Shown in pieces: positions 9,114 through 18,811 of a stretch of 64,000 nucleotides of DNA (the stretch's first letter is position 1; every line of letters starts with the position of its first letter). Below the pieces are notes generated by a model. The model was given only the letters and a program-made list of their open reading frames with translations, was not told where the DNA came from and did not search any database. Source of the DNA: Gammaproteobacteria bacterium 50_400_T64 (lineage in GTDB: Bacteria > Pseudomonadota > Gammaproteobacteria > Pseudomonadales > Porticoccaceae); the NCBI GenBank assembly GCA_002162755.1, contig MAAS01000021.1:20156-84155 (forward strand). The letters run 5' to 3'. Both the position numbers and the translations under genes were made by a program.

Positions 9114-10046
9114 TTAACGTAGCTCTTTCGGCACAGAGAAACGAATAGCCTCAACCTTTCCTGAGAGCTCAGTAACAACCGCCCTATCACCGTCTGAGAG
9201 TGCATCAACCAATTCCTGCACCAGGGTTTCCGGTGCCGAAGCACCGGCACTCACGCCCACAACAGTACTCGGCCCAAACCACTCAGTCTTAATATCGGCA
9301 CTGCTGTCGACCAAATAGGCTTTAGCACCACAGCGTTCCGCCAGCTCACGCAAACGATTTGAATTGGAGCTATTGGCAGAGCCCACCACTAATAGCACAT
9401 CGCACTCCAGAGACAACTGCTTAATGGCATCCTGGCGGTTTTGCGTGGCGTAGCAAATATCATCCTTGCGCGGCCCTTCAATAGCGGGAAAACGCTCACG
9501 CAGAGCATCAATCACCAGCGCAGTGTCATCGACTGACAAAGTAGTTTGCGTAACGAAGGCCAGTTTTTCAGGGCACTTGATGGGTAGGATCGCCACATCA
9601 TCAACATTTTCGACTAGATAAATATCGCCCCCATTCGTATCATCATATTGACCCATGGTGCCTTCCACTTCGGGGTGGCCGTAGTGGCCAATCAACACGC
9701 ATTCCCAGCCCTCGCGACTGAACTTTTCGACTTCGAGATGCACCTTGGTCACCAGCGGGCAGGTGGCATCGAAGACCTTTAAGCCGCGCTGCTCAGCCTC
9801 GGCACAGACTTCTTTCGAAACGCCGTGGGCACTAAAAATGACGATGGAACCCCGGGGAATATCTTTCAGCTCATCGACAAAAATCGCGCCCCGCTCGCGC
9901 AACTGATCAACCACAAATTTATTGTGTACCACCTCATGGCGCACATGGATGGGCGCACCGAAAAGGTCGAGAGCACGGTTAACAATGTCGATAGCACGGT
10001 CAACACCGGCACAAAAACCTCGGGGATTAGCCAGTCGAACTTCCAT
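9114..10046 (-). CDS. ispH: 4-hydroxy-3-methylbut-2-enyl diphosphate reductase
   Basis: IspH catalyses the final step of the MEP pathway, reducing HMBPP to IPP and DMAPP with a 4Fe-4S cluster. The three cluster ligands are visible as Cys12 ([10 protein letters not shown]), Cys96 ([11 protein letters not shown]) and Cys198. The proton-relay Glu126 lies in [10 protein letters not shown], and [13 protein letters not shown] binds the diphosphate. Length 310 residues fits the family (316 in E. coli). The start overlaps the stop of fkpB by one base (TAATG), which indicates coupling. It is the last gene of the ribF-ileS-lspA-fkpB-ispH run, as in E. coli and Pseudomonas. Confidence 0.96.
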   Translation of the reverse strand: MEVRLANPRGFCAGVDRAIDIVNRALDLFGAPIHVRHEVVHNKFVVDQLRERGAIFVDELKDIPRGSIVIFSAHGVSKEVCAEAEQRGLKVFDATCPLVTKVHLEVEKFSREGWECVLIGHYGHPEVEGTMGQYDDTNGGDIYLVENVDDVAILPIKCPEKLAFVTQTTLSVDDTALVIDALRERFPAIEGPRKDDICYATQNRQDAIKQLSLECDVLLVVGSANSSNSNRLRELAERCGAKAYLVDSSADIKTEWFGPSTVVGVSAGASAPETLVQELVDALSDGDRAVVTELSGKVEAIRFSVPKELR

Positions 10047-10519
10047 TACTGCGCCTCTGCTGCCAGGTTTTCGACGGCGATAATTGCCACTTTAAAAATC
10101 AGGTTTTTCCCCGCTAGCGGGTGATTGAAATCGACCGTCACTTCGTCTTCGCCGATAGTTTGAATCACGCCCGGCAACTCACCCTTATTAGCATCGGCAA
10201 AGGACACGACTAAACCTTCTGACAGCGCCATATCCGCCGCAAAACTGTTGCGTTTTACGTGTTGAATATTCGAGGGATTGTGTTGACCAAAGGCTTTTTC
10301 GGGCAGCACCGTAAAGCTCTCTTGTTGACCACCGCTCATGCCCAACAGGTGTTCTTCAAAACCCAGGGGCAAGTTGCCATCACCGATACTCAGCGTGGCA
10401 GGCGTTTGATCAAAATTGGAATCAATCACCGAACCATCTTCAAGAGATAAGGAAAAATGCAAAGTCACCCGCGATGCACTGCCTATCGGGCCACCATCGA
10501 TTGCTTGATTAGAACTCAT
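10046..10519 (-). CDS. fkpB: FKBP-type peptidyl-prolyl isomerase (SlpA family)
   Basis: A 157-residue cytoplasmic FKBP with an inserted IF chaperone domain, like E. coli SlpA/FkpB. Visible blocks are [17 protein letters not shown] (first strand of the FKBP domain), [13 protein letters not shown], then the insert ([14 protein letters not shown]...) and the return to the fold with [14 protein letters not shown]. It catalyses proline isomerisation and acts as a chaperone. No signal peptide is seen. It sits between lspA and ispH, the order conserved across gammaproteobacteria. Confidence 0.92.
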   Translation of the reverse strand: MSSNQAIDGGPIGSASRVTLHFSLSLEDGSVIDSNFDQTPATLSIGDGNLPLGFEEHLLGMSGGQQESFTVLPEKAFGQHNPSNIQHVKRNSFAADMALSEGLVVSFADANKGELPGVIQTIGEDEVTVDFNHPLAGKNLIFKVAIIAVENLAAEAQ

Positions 10520-10552
10520 TTAGTACACCTCAATTTCAGGCTGTGGGCGCGC

Positions 10553-11038
10553 TCAATCCCGATTGGAAGCGCGAAAAGAATCAATCACCATGGCCACGGC
10601 ACCCACACTAATTGCCGCATCGGCAATATTAAAGGCCGGCCAATAATAATCGTTGTAGTGCCATTGAATAAAATCGACCACATAACCGAGGGTCACCCTA
10701 TCCCATAAATTACCCAGGGCACCGGCAAGAATTAAAGCCAATGAAAACTTGAGTAGTACGGCGGTCGCAGGCGCGCGATAAATCCAGACAACAAGTACCA
10801 CGCTAATAATGCTGGCGATACCACCGAATAACCAATGTTGCCAGCCACCTGCGGAACTCAGGAAGCTGAAGGCAGCACCGGTGTTATGTAGCAGGGTCAA
10901 ATTAAAGAAGCTCGTCAGTACCACTGGCTCGGCATAATTCAAGTGCTCAGAGGCAAGGGCCTTGGTCCACAAGTCGAGCACCAACAATAACAGCGCCAAA
11001 ACATAGTAAACAAATAGTGCCTTCGGTTTAGTCAGCAT
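10553..11038 (-). CDS. lspA: Lipoprotein signal peptidase II
   Basis: Cleaves the signal peptide of diacylated prolipoproteins such as BamD in this window. The 161-residue protein has four membrane segments and the two catalytic aspartates in GNLWDRVTLGYVVDFI (first) and FNIADAAISVG (second). HNTGAAFSFL is the conserved periplasmic block. The open frame extends upstream into ileS, but the ATG at 11038 (MLTKPKALFVYY) lies 10 nt past the ileS stop and starts just before the first membrane helix, so it is chosen. Confidence 0.95.
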   Translation of the reverse strand: MLTKPKALFVYYVLALLLLVLDLWTKALASEHLNYAEPVVLTSFFNLTLLHNTGAAFSFLSSAGGWQHWLFGGIASIISVVLVVWIYRAPATAVLLKFSLALILAGALGNLWDRVTLGYVVDFIQWHYNDYYWPAFNIADAAISVGAVAMVIDSFRASNRD

Positions 11039-11048
11039 CAAAAAGCCA

Positions 11049-13871
11049 TTAAGCGAAACAGCGCTGCTCACCCTCGCCCTCAACATTATCGACGCAGCGT
11101 GCACACAGTTCAGGGTGCTCGGTACTCGCACCAACATCTTCGCGGTGATGCCAGCAGCGCACACATTTCTCGCCACTGCTCACTTCAACCTGAATGCTTA
11201 AACCGGCAATAGCGCTTTCGCTGGCACCACTTGTGGGCAATTCAGATTGGGGCCGCACGGTCGCACCGGAAGTAATCAAAATAAAGCGCAGCTCATCACC
11301 GACCTTTTCCAGAATACTCGCCAGCGAACCATCACAATAGAGAGTCACATTGGCTTCGAGAGAACCTTTCAGGCGACCGGCCTGGCGCTCAACTTCCAAC
11401 GCTTTATTGACCGCTTCTTTAACGGCGATAAATTGCTGCCAGTCGTCTTCGCTCAAGACATTATCAGTTGTCAGCTCGGGTAGCTGATACCACTCCGCCA
11501 GATGCACAGACTCACTGTGCTCACCGGGCAATGCCTGCCACACTTCTTCAGCGGTAAAGCAAAGAATAGGGGCGATCCAGCGCACCATAGCTTCGGCTAC
11601 ATGGTAAAGGGCAGTTTGTGCAGAGCGCCTGGCCAGACTCTCGCTTTGGCAGGTGTACTGGCGATCTTTAATAATATCGAGATAAACACCACCGAGATCA
11701 CCGGCGCAAAAATTGTGAATTTTCTGGTAGATGCTGTGGAAATTATAGCTCTCGTAAGCGCTATTAATTTCTGTCTGTAATTGCTCAGCACGACCAATCA
11801 CCCAGCTATCGAGAGACAGTAGTTCGTCGCTAGCAACACAGTCTGTAGCGGGGTTAAAGCCATCAAGATTCGACAACATAAAGCGAATGGTATTGCGGAT
11901 GCGACGGTAGGAGTCAGCAGTGCGACGCAGGATCTCATCGGACACTGTCATTTCACCACTAAAATCCGTCGAGGCAACCCACAGGCGCAGCACATCCGCA
12001 CCCAGCTGATTAATCACCTTTTGCGGGGCCATCACATTGCCCAGTGATTTGGACATTTTGTGACCCTTAGCATCGACGGTAAAACCGTGGGTCAGCACCG
12101 CTTTATAGGGCGCAGTACCGTTGATGGCAATGGCCGTTTTTAGCGACGACTGAAACCAGCCACGGTGTTGATCAGAGCCTTCGAGATAAAGATCTGCCGG
12201 ATAGGACAGGTTGTCACGGCGACGCAATACAGCCTCGTGACTGACACCGGAGTCAAACCAGACATCAAGGGTGTCATTAACTTTTTCATATTGATCGGCT
12301 TCATCTCCAAGCAAATCCCGCGCATCGAGATCGTACCAGGCGTCCATTCCGTCGCGCTCAACCAACAGGGCAACCTGTTCAATCAATGCCGGTGTATTGG
12401 GATGCAGCTCGCCGGTTTCACCGTGAATAAACAGGGCAATCGGCACACCCCAGGTACGCTGGCGAGAGATACACCAGTCGGGGCTGTTTTCTAGCATGGC
12501 CTCCATGCGCGCCTGTCCCCACTCGGGGAACCACTGGACTTTTTTGACTTCGGCTTTGGCTGCATCCAACAAGCCATGCTCCGTCATGCTGATAAACCAC
12601 TGGGGCGTAGCGCGGAAAATCAACGGTGTTTTGGTGCGCCAGCAATGGGGGAAACTGTGAGTGATTTTACCGTCGGCCAGCAAGTGCTTACGCTCGCGAA
12701 CCAGCTCGACAATTTTTTCGTCGACCTTATAAACATGCTCACCGGCAAACAACTCAACGGAGGGGCGATAAACGCCGTTATCATCCAATGTATTCAGTGT
12801 ACCGATGCCGTATTTGCGCGACACGATAAAATCGTCAACACCGTGGTCGGCAGCCGTGTGCACAGCACCCGTGCCCGCTTCGGTGGTGACATGATCGCCC
12901 AACAATACCGGCACCTGTCGGTCGTAAAAAGGATGTTGCAGCAATAAGCCTTCGAGCTTTTCACCCTGGCAACGACCAACAATCGAAGAATCTTCAATCT
13001 GCCAGCGTTCGAGGGCAGACGCCACCAGCTCAGCCGCAACCAACAAACGTTTTGCCTGGCCATCAACGCTGCATTGCAGCAAGACATATTCAAGATCGGC
13101 ATGCAGCGACACGGCCTGATTGGCGGGCAGCGTCCAGGGCGTGGTGGTCCAGATCACCACGGTAAGCTCACCCTCACCACTCACACTATCGCCAAAAGCA
13201 TCGCTAAACTTCTGCTGATCAACAGCGGGAAACATCACGTCGATGGAAAAGGAGGTTTTATCCTCGTATTCCACCTCGGCCTCGGCCAGCGCAGAGGCAC
13301 CAACCACACTCCAGTAAACCGGCTTATAGCCCTTCACCAAGTGGCCGCTTTCGGCGATTTTACCGAGGGCGCGAATAATATCGGCCTCGTACTGGTAGTT
13401 AATACTCAGATAGGGGTCGTCCCATTCACCGAAAACACCGAGGCGAATAAAGTCTTTCTTTTGCCCCTCAACCTGACGCAAAGCATAGTCGCGACACTTC
13501 TGACGAAAGGCTTTGTAATCAATTTTGGCACCGGCCTTGCCGTGCTTTTTTTCCACCTGGTGCTCAATAGGCAGACCGTGGCAATCCCAGCCGGGCACGT
13601 AAGGCGCGTCGTAGCCCATCACCGTGCGCGACTTGACGATAATATCTTTGAGGATTTTATTCACCGCGTGGCCAATATGAATATCGCCGTTGGCGTAGGG
13701 CGGACCATCGTGAAGAATAAACTGCTCACGCCCCGCACGAGCCTTGCGAATGGCGCCGTAAAGATCATTCTGCTGCCATTTTTTCAACATGCCCGGCTCG
13801 CGCTGGGCCAAATTGGCTTTCATTGGGAATGCCGTTTTCGGCAGGTTCAATGTCGATTTATAGTCGTTCAT
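11049..13871 (-). CDS. ileS: Isoleucyl-tRNA synthetase
   Basis: Charges tRNA-Ile. The 940-residue product has the class I signature HIGH (residues 65-68), the KMSKS loop in [11 protein letters not shown], and the CP1 editing domain. The C-terminal zinc finger shows CVRCWHHRE and CARCVDN. The length matches the E. coli enzyme (938), which marks the IleS1 type rather than the mupirocin-resistant IleS2. It lies between ribF and lspA in the conserved order. Confidence 0.97.
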   Translation of the reverse strand: MNDYKSTLNLPKTAFPMKANLAQREPGMLKKWQQNDLYGAIRKARAGREQFILHDGPPYANGDIHIGHAVNKILKDIIVKSRTVMGYDAPYVPGWDCHGLPIEHQVEKKHGKAGAKIDYKAFRQKCRDYALRQVEGQKKDFIRLGVFGEWDDPYLSINYQYEADIIRALGKIAESGHLVKGYKPVYWSVVGASALAEAEVEYEDKTSFSIDVMFPAVDQQKFSDAFGDSVSGEGELTVVIWTTTPWTLPANQAVSLHADLEYVLLQCSVDGQAKRLLVAAELVASALERWQIEDSSIVGRCQGEKLEGLLLQHPFYDRQVPVLLGDHVTTEAGTGAVHTAADHGVDDFIVSRKYGIGTLNTLDDNGVYRPSVELFAGEHVYKVDEKIVELVRERKHLLADGKITHSFPHCWRTKTPLIFRATPQWFISMTEHGLLDAAKAEVKKVQWFPEWGQARMEAMLENSPDWCISRQRTWGVPIALFIHGETGELHPNTPALIEQVALLVERDGMDAWYDLDARDLLGDEADQYEKVNDTLDVWFDSGVSHEAVLRRRDNLSYPADLYLEGSDQHRGWFQSSLKTAIAINGTAPYKAVLTHGFTVDAKGHKMSKSLGNVMAPQKVINQLGADVLRLWVASTDFSGEMTVSDEILRRTADSYRRIRNTIRFMLSNLDGFNPATDCVASDELLSLDSWVIGRAEQLQTEINSAYESYNFHSIYQKIHNFCAGDLGGVYLDIIKDRQYTCQSESLARRSAQTALYHVAEAMVRWIAPILCFTAEEVWQALPGEHSESVHLAEWYQLPELTTDNVLSEDDWQQFIAVKEAVNKALEVERQAGRLKGSLEANVTLYCDGSLASILEKVGDELRFILITSGATVRPQSELPTSGASESAIAGLSIQVEVSSGEKCVRCWHHREDVGASTEHPELCARCVDNVEGEGEQRCFA

Positions 13872-13952
13872 AAGTTTCTGGATTAGCTCAATTTCAATTC
13901 TGTTTTAATTCAAGTTCAGTTCAGCGCCCGTCAATAAAAAGACGCGAACTGT

Positions 13953-14906
13953 TTAATTCCCTGCGCCCGAAAAGTAATCTCGCGCAGTTTTAATATCCTG
14001 ATTAATATTAATCACCAACTCATCCAGCGTGGTAAATTTCTGCTCATCGCGGAGCTTCTGCTTAAACTCAACGGCAATGCGCTGGCCATAAATATTGCCC
14101 GCCCAATCGAGCATATGCACTTCCAATACTGGCTTGATCAAGTCTCCTACCGTCGGCCGTAAACCAACATTGGCCACGCCCTGTATCCGCTCGCCACCGA
14201 GCAGCACTTCGACGGCAAACACACCACTCAAGGGTGCGCGGTAGCGGTGTAAATTCACATTGGCCGTGGGAATACCCAGTTTGCTGCCCAACTGTTGGCC
14301 GTAGCAAACTTTGCCCGATATGCAAAAGGGTCGACCCAACAGCGCCTCGGCAACATCAAAGCGGGCGGCTTCTAACTCAGCACGAATGCGCGTGCTGCTC
14401 ACCCGCTTTTCATCCGCCTTCAAGGTTTGGGTGGCCACCACCTCAAAATCATGTATAGCGCCTACAGCTTCGAGCATGGCGAAATCGCCCTTGCGATCAC
14501 AGCCAAAGTGAAAGTCGTCACCAATCACCAAACACTTAATGCCGAGGCCGCCAACCAGCAGGTCATCAACAAACTTCTGAGCGGTAAGGCTGCGCATAGC
14601 GCGATTAAACTGCAGGCAAACAACGCGATCAACACCCGCATCGAGCAGGGCGTCAACTTTCTCACGCAAGCGCATCAATCGTGCGGGGGCCTGCTCACGG
14701 GAAAAATACTCTCGTGGCTGGGGCTCAAACATCATCACCACCGAGGGCAAGCCATAGTGCTTAGCGCGCTCATTTATCTGGGTAATAATTGACTGATGGC
14801 CATGATGAACACCATCAAAAGAGCCTATGGTGGCGACACAGCCTTTGTGCTCCGCGCGCAGGTTATGTAAACCTCGAACAAAGAAATCCACAACGCCATT
14901 TGCCAC
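13953..14906 (-). CDS. ribF: Bifunctional riboflavin kinase / FAD synthetase
   Basis: Converts riboflavin to FMN and then FAD. The N-terminal nucleotidyltransferase domain shows GSFDGVHHGH (residues 28-37), the HxGH-like adenylylation motif, and VIGDDFHFG. The C-terminal flavokinase domain begins near residue 185 and shows GIPTANV and GVANVGLRPT. Length 317 fits the family. A GTG five codons downstream (14891) is an alternative start; neither start has a clear ribosome-binding site. It is upstream of ileS and downstream of murJ, all on the minus strand. Confidence 0.95.
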   Translation of the reverse strand: MANGVVDFFVRGLHNLRAEHKGCVATIGSFDGVHHGHQSIITQINERAKHYGLPSVVMMFEPQPREYFSREQAPARLMRLREKVDALLDAGVDRVVCLQFNRAMRSLTAQKFVDDLLVGGLGIKCLVIGDDFHFGCDRKGDFAMLEAVGAIHDFEVVATQTLKADEKRVSSTRIRAELEAARFDVAEALLGRPFCISGKVCYGQQLGSKLGIPTANVNLHRYRAPLSGVFAVEVLLGGERIQGVANVGLRPTVGDLIKPVLEVHMLDWAGNIYGQRIAVEFKQKLRDEQKFTTLDELVININQDIKTARDYFSGAGN

Positions 14907-15007
14907 TGCCTAACTCCGCCCCATTAAAGCCACGAATTATACCCAGCCCCGCGCCCGAAAGGCAGCCCTGCTGCACGAAAGTTAGGCAACATCAAATACC
15001 CTTATTT

Positions 15008-16609
15008 TTATGCAGGCCTCTTAGCGGGGCTACGCAGTTGACTGAGACGAAAGCCACAAACCAGCAGTGTCGCGGCATAAGCGATAAAACCCACACTGCA
15101 AATACCCAATACAGTCAGCGCTCGCGTCAAAAAGGCCATCGCAAACCAGTCACCGAACTGAGCTAACGATAAATACAAAACGCCAGCCATAATGGCATTG
15201 GCCAGCAACAACATGCCAGCAAATGAAGCCCAGCCATTCTGCGCACGATAAACGCCACTGCGGCGCAAGCCACGAAACAGTAGCCCAGCGTTGAGAAAAG
15301 CGGCAAATGATGTTGCCAATGCCAGGCCAGCGTGGCCTAAAGAAAAGTAGTGGTGCAGCGCAAACACAAAAATCAAATTCATCACCATATTGGCCGCCAT
15401 CGCCACCAGGCCAATTTTCACCGGAGTCTTGGTATCCTGGCGCGCATAAAAGCCCGGCGCTAAAACCTTAATAAGCATAAAAGCCACCACGCCCAGGGCG
15501 TAGGCCCGCAAGCTGAAACCGGCCATAACGATATCCCGCTGGTCAATTTCACTGCCGTCGTAGAACAACGCCGCCAACAGAGGCTCAGAAATCATCATCA
15601 GAGCGATAGAAGCGGGCACCGCAATGAGCAGTACGAAACGAATGGCCCAATCGAGAATGGCATTAAACTCATCCACTGACTTCGCCGCGTGTTGACGGGA
15701 GAGGCTGGGCAAAATAACCGTCGCCGCCGCCACACCAAACACACCCAGCGGTAACTCCGCCAGGCGGTCAGAATAGTAAAGCCAGGACACACTGCCGGTG
15801 GGTAAAAAGGAGGCGATTACGGTGTCGAGCAAAAGGTTAATTTGACTGACGGACACACCAAAAATAGCCGGTGCCATCAGTCGTAGGATTTTTTTAACAC
15901 CAGGGTATTGCCAATCCAGCTTTGGCGACGGCAGTAAATGAATATTCGCCAGAAAGGGAATCTGGAACAGCAACTGAATGATACCGGCGGCAAACACACC
16001 CCAGGCCAGGGCAAAAACCGGCTGCTCAAACCAGGGCGCAGCCACCAGTGCTGCACTAATTAAACAGACATTCAGCCACACCGGCGTAAAAGCCGGCACG
16101 GCAAAACGGTCATAGCTATTTAATATGCCACCGGCGAAACCCGTTAAGGAGATAAACAGAAGGTAGGGAAAGGTCACCCGAATCATCTCAGTGGTGGCCT
16201 GAAACTTGGCAGAATCACCGACAAAACCCGGTGCAAAAAGCCCGGCCAGCATGGGCGCGGCAATCACCGCGACCACCGTGAGCACAATCAATACCGAGCC
16301 CAGCGCACCAGCCACCCGATCAATCAGCTCTTTAACCGCAGCATGCCCGCCTTCGTTGCGATACTCGGTAAGCACCGGCACAAAAGCCTGGGCAAAGGCC
16401 CCTTCGGCAAACAGGCGGCGCAAAAAGTTGGGGATTTTAAAGGCGACGAAAAAGGCATCGGCAAAACCATCGGCACCGATCACCCGGGCAAATACCACGT
16501 CGCGTATCAACCCGAGTATGCGCGACAGCATCGTCATAGCACCAACAATGGCGCTGGAACCGAGCAAACCTCGGCGAGGCTTTTGTGGGTGTTCCTGGGT
16601 TTCGGGCAA
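15008..16609 (-). CDS. murJ: Lipid II flippase MurJ
   Basis: Moves the peptidoglycan precursor lipid II across the inner membrane. The 533-residue product is hydrophobic throughout, consistent with the 14 membrane helices of the MVF/MOP superfamily. Near the N-terminus are SSAIVGAMTMLSRILGLIRD and the ADAFFVAFKIPNFLRRLFAEGAF block, which are diagnostic for MurJ. The start is a TTG at 16609 with AGGAT upstream. The next ATG would delete conserved N-terminal residues, so the TTG is preferred. It lies upstream of ribF as in Pseudomonas; the rpsT gene often found beside it there is not present. Confidence 0.94.
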   Translation of the reverse strand: MPETQEHPQKPRRGLLGSSAIVGAMTMLSRILGLIRDVVFARVIGADGFADAFFVAFKIPNFLRRLFAEGAFAQAFVPVLTEYRNEGGHAAVKELIDRVAGALGSVLIVLTVVAVIAAPMLAGLFAPGFVGDSAKFQATTEMIRVTFPYLLFISLTGFAGGILNSYDRFAVPAFTPVWLNVCLISAALVAAPWFEQPVFALAWGVFAAGIIQLLFQIPFLANIHLLPSPKLDWQYPGVKKILRLMAPAIFGVSVSQINLLLDTVIASFLPTGSVSWLYYSDRLAELPLGVFGVAAATVILPSLSRQHAAKSVDEFNAILDWAIRFVLLIAVPASIALMMISEPLLAALFYDGSEIDQRDIVMAGFSLRAYALGVVAFMLIKVLAPGFYARQDTKTPVKIGLVAMAANMVMNLIFVFALHHYFSLGHAGLALATSFAAFLNAGLLFRGLRRSGVYRAQNGWASFAGMLLLANAIMAGVLYLSLAQFGDWFAMAFLTRALTVLGICSVGFIAYAATLLVCGFRLSQLRSPAKRPA

Positions 16610-16766
16610 CGAACTATCCTGTCACTAATGATTCCATTTGCAACTCGACGGCATTCTACTTAACGAGCACAAGGCGTGAAGGCGCACAGTGTAACGGCGC
16701 GGCGGGTCAGTACCAAGGGAACAAACAAGGCCCACCTGAAAAACAACAATCAAGTGCTCATCAACA

Positions 16767-16794
16767 TTGAATTTATTCAACTTCGCCCCCACAT
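16767..16794 (+). promoter_or_regulatory. Candidate sigma-32 (heat-shock) promoter of hslVU
   Basis: The -35-like TTGAA at 16767-16771 is followed after 15 nt by CCCCACAT (16787-16794). These match the E. coli heat-shock elements CTTGAAA and CCCCATNT with few deviations. The predicted start near 16801 would give a leader of about 23 nt, ending in GGGAGA and the TTG start of hslV. hslVU is a classical RpoH operon in gammaproteobacteria. The match is by eye. Confidence 0.5.
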
Positions 16795-16823
16795 AGGCCT
16801 TAGCTTACATCTGGGAGATTCCA

Positions 16824-17396
16824 TTGGAACAATATCGAGGCACCACCATTCTATCCGTTCGCCGCAACGGCAAAGTCGTTATCGGCGGCGATGGCCAGGT
16901 ATCACTGGGCAATACCATCATGAAAGGTAATGCGCGCAAAGTCAGGCGTCTGTATAACGGCGAAGTTATCGCCGGTTTTGCCGGTGGCACTGCCGATGCC
17001 TTTACCCTCTTCGAGCGCTTTGAAGCCAAGCTGGAAGAACACCGGGGCAACATCGTTCGCGCTGCTGTCGAGCTGGCCAAAGATTGGCGCACCGACCGCA
17101 TACTGCGCCGCCTTGAAGCCCTGCTTGCCGTTGCCAATAAAGATGCCTCGCTGATCATCACCGGTAATGGCGATGTTATTCAGCCAGAAAACGATTTGAT
17201 CGCCATCGGCTCCGGCGGCCCCTTTGCCCAGTCGGCAGCCAAAGCGCTGCTTGATAATACTGAGTTAAGCGCCCGCGACATCGTCGAAAAAGGTCTGGAG
17301 ATTGCCGGCGATATCTGCATTTACACCAACCACAATCGCACTATTGAAGAACTCGACAGTGCCGTCGTTGACGCGCCCGAAAAAAGCGACAGCTGA
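16824..17396 (+). CDS. hslV: ATP-dependent protease peptidase subunit HslV
   Basis: Proteolytic subunit of the HslVU (ClpQY) two-ring protease. The 190-residue product contains the N-terminal nucleophile motif GTTILSVRR. The catalytic Thr is residue 7, so a six-residue propeptide must be removed, unlike E. coli where only Met precedes it. Strong family blocks are [45 protein letters not shown] and [10 protein letters not shown]. The start is TTG at 16824 with GGGAGA six nt upstream; no ATG is available before the catalytic Thr. hslU follows after 36 nt. Confidence 0.95.
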   Translation: MEQYRGTTILSVRRNGKVVIGGDGQVSLGNTIMKGNARKVRRLYNGEVIAGFAGGTADAFTLFERFEAKLEEHRGNIVRAAVELAKDWRTDRILRRLEALLAVANKDASLIITGNGDVIQPENDLIAIGSGGPFAQSAAKALLDNTELSARDIVEKGLEIAGDICIYTNHNRTIEELDSAVVDAPEKSDS

Positions 17397-17432
17397 GTTC
17401 AGCATTTAAGCCATTAATTTTAGGAACACCCC

Positions 17433-18764
17433 ATGTCAAATATGACCCCTCGTGAAATCGTCCACGAGCTCGACCGCCACATTGTCGGCCAAAACCAGGC
17501 CAAGCGCGCCGTTGCCATTGCCCTGCGCAATCGCTGGCGTCGCATGAAGCTCAACGAAGAGCTGCGCAATGAAGTCACGCCCAAAAACATACTAATGATT
17601 GGCCCCACCGGGGTTGGCAAAACAGAAATTGCCCGTCGTTTGGCGAAGTTATCCAACGCGCCTTTTATTAAAGTGGAAGCCACTAAGTTCACCGAAGTCG
17701 GCTATGTGGGACGTGATGTTGAATCGATTATTCGCGATCTCGTCGAAACTGCCGTCAAATTATTGCGCGAGCAAGAGGTCACCAAAGTTGATCAGCGCGC
17801 CCACGATTTAGCCGAAGAGCGCATCCTCGACGCCCTGTTGCCTGCTGCTCGTGGCGACGAAGACAGTGCTGAGACTGAAGACTCCAGCACTCGCCAACTG
17901 TTTCGCAAGAAATTACGCGAAGGCGATCTCGACGATAAAGAAATCGAAATCGACCTCAATGCCCCCTCTCCTAATGTCGAAATTATGTCGCCCCCCGGCA
18001 TGGAAGAGATGACCAGCCAGCTGCAAGGCATGTTCTCCAATATGGGCGGTGGCAAAACCAAGTCTCGCAAGCTCACCGTTGCCCAGGCCATGAAGCACCT
18101 GACGGAAGAGGAAGCGGCCAAGCTGGTTAACGAAGACGATATTAAAACCCGCGCCATTACTAACGCCGAGCAAAACGGCATTGTCTTTATCGACGAACTC
18201 GACAAAGTCGCCAAGCGCGGTGAAACCTCCGGCACTGACGTTTCCCGCGAAGGCGTACAGCGCGACCTGCTGCCATTGATTGAAGGCTGCACCGTATCGA
18301 CCAAGTACGGCATGATCAAAACTGATCACATCTTATTTATTGCCTCCGGGGCCTTCCACTTTTCCAAGCCCTCCGATTTGATACCCGAGTTGCAGGGCCG
18401 CTTGCCGATTCGTGTCGAACTCGACTCCCTCAACGCCGACGACTTTAAGCGCATCCTCACCGAGCCAAACGCCTCGCTCACCGAGCAATATCGCGAGCTG
18501 TTAGCGACGGAAGGTTTACCCGTTAACTTTAGTGATGAAGGCGTGCAGCGTTTGGCCGAAATCGCCTCCGAGGTTAATGAGCGCACCGAGAATATTGGTG
18601 CCCGCCGCTTGCACACCGTGCTTGAACGCCTGCTGGAAGAGGTGTCTTTCGACGCCGCTGACCTGGCAGCCGATGGCAAAACCATTGATATCGATGCCGC
18701 TTTCGTCAACCAGCACCTCGATGCACTGGCCAGCGATGAAGACCTGTCGCGCTTTATTCTCTAA
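17433..18764 (+). CDS. hslU: ATPase subunit HslU of the HslVU protease
   Basis: AAA+ unfoldase that feeds substrates to HslV. The 443-residue length equals that of E. coli HslU. Visible features are [17 protein letters not shown], Walker A GPTGVGKT (residues 57-64), the GYVGRDVES pore-loop segment, an intermediate I-domain (about 110-240) and Walker [14 protein letters not shown]. The C-terminal tail LSRFIL docks into HslV. It forms an operon with hslV and has its own ribosome-binding site (TAGGAA). Confidence 0.97.
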   Translation: MSNMTPREIVHELDRHIVGQNQAKRAVAIALRNRWRRMKLNEELRNEVTPKNILMIGPTGVGKTEIARRLAKLSNAPFIKVEATKFTEVGYVGRDVESIIRDLVETAVKLLREQEVTKVDQRAHDLAEERILDALLPAARGDEDSAETEDSSTRQLFRKKLREGDLDDKEIEIDLNAPSPNVEIMSPPGMEEMTSQLQGMFSNMGGGKTKSRKLTVAQAMKHLTEEEAAKLVNEDDIKTRAITNAEQNGIVFIDELDKVAKRGETSGTDVSREGVQRDLLPLIEGCTVSTKYGMIKTDHILFIASGAFHFSKPSDLIPELQGRLPIRVELDSLNADDFKRILTEPNASLTEQYRELLATEGLPVNFSDEGVQRLAEIASEVNERTENIGARRLHTVLERLLEEVSFDAADLAADGKTIDIDAAFVNQHLDALASDEDLSRFIL

Positions 18765-18811
18765 GCAAACGACGGCTCACTAACAACTGATAGCACTGAT
18801 TAAAGGTCACC

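Noticed and set aside
13074..13886. 270-residue plus-strand open frame
   Set aside because: Entirely antisense to ileS, whose motifs are fully conserved; a shadow of GC-biased codon use.
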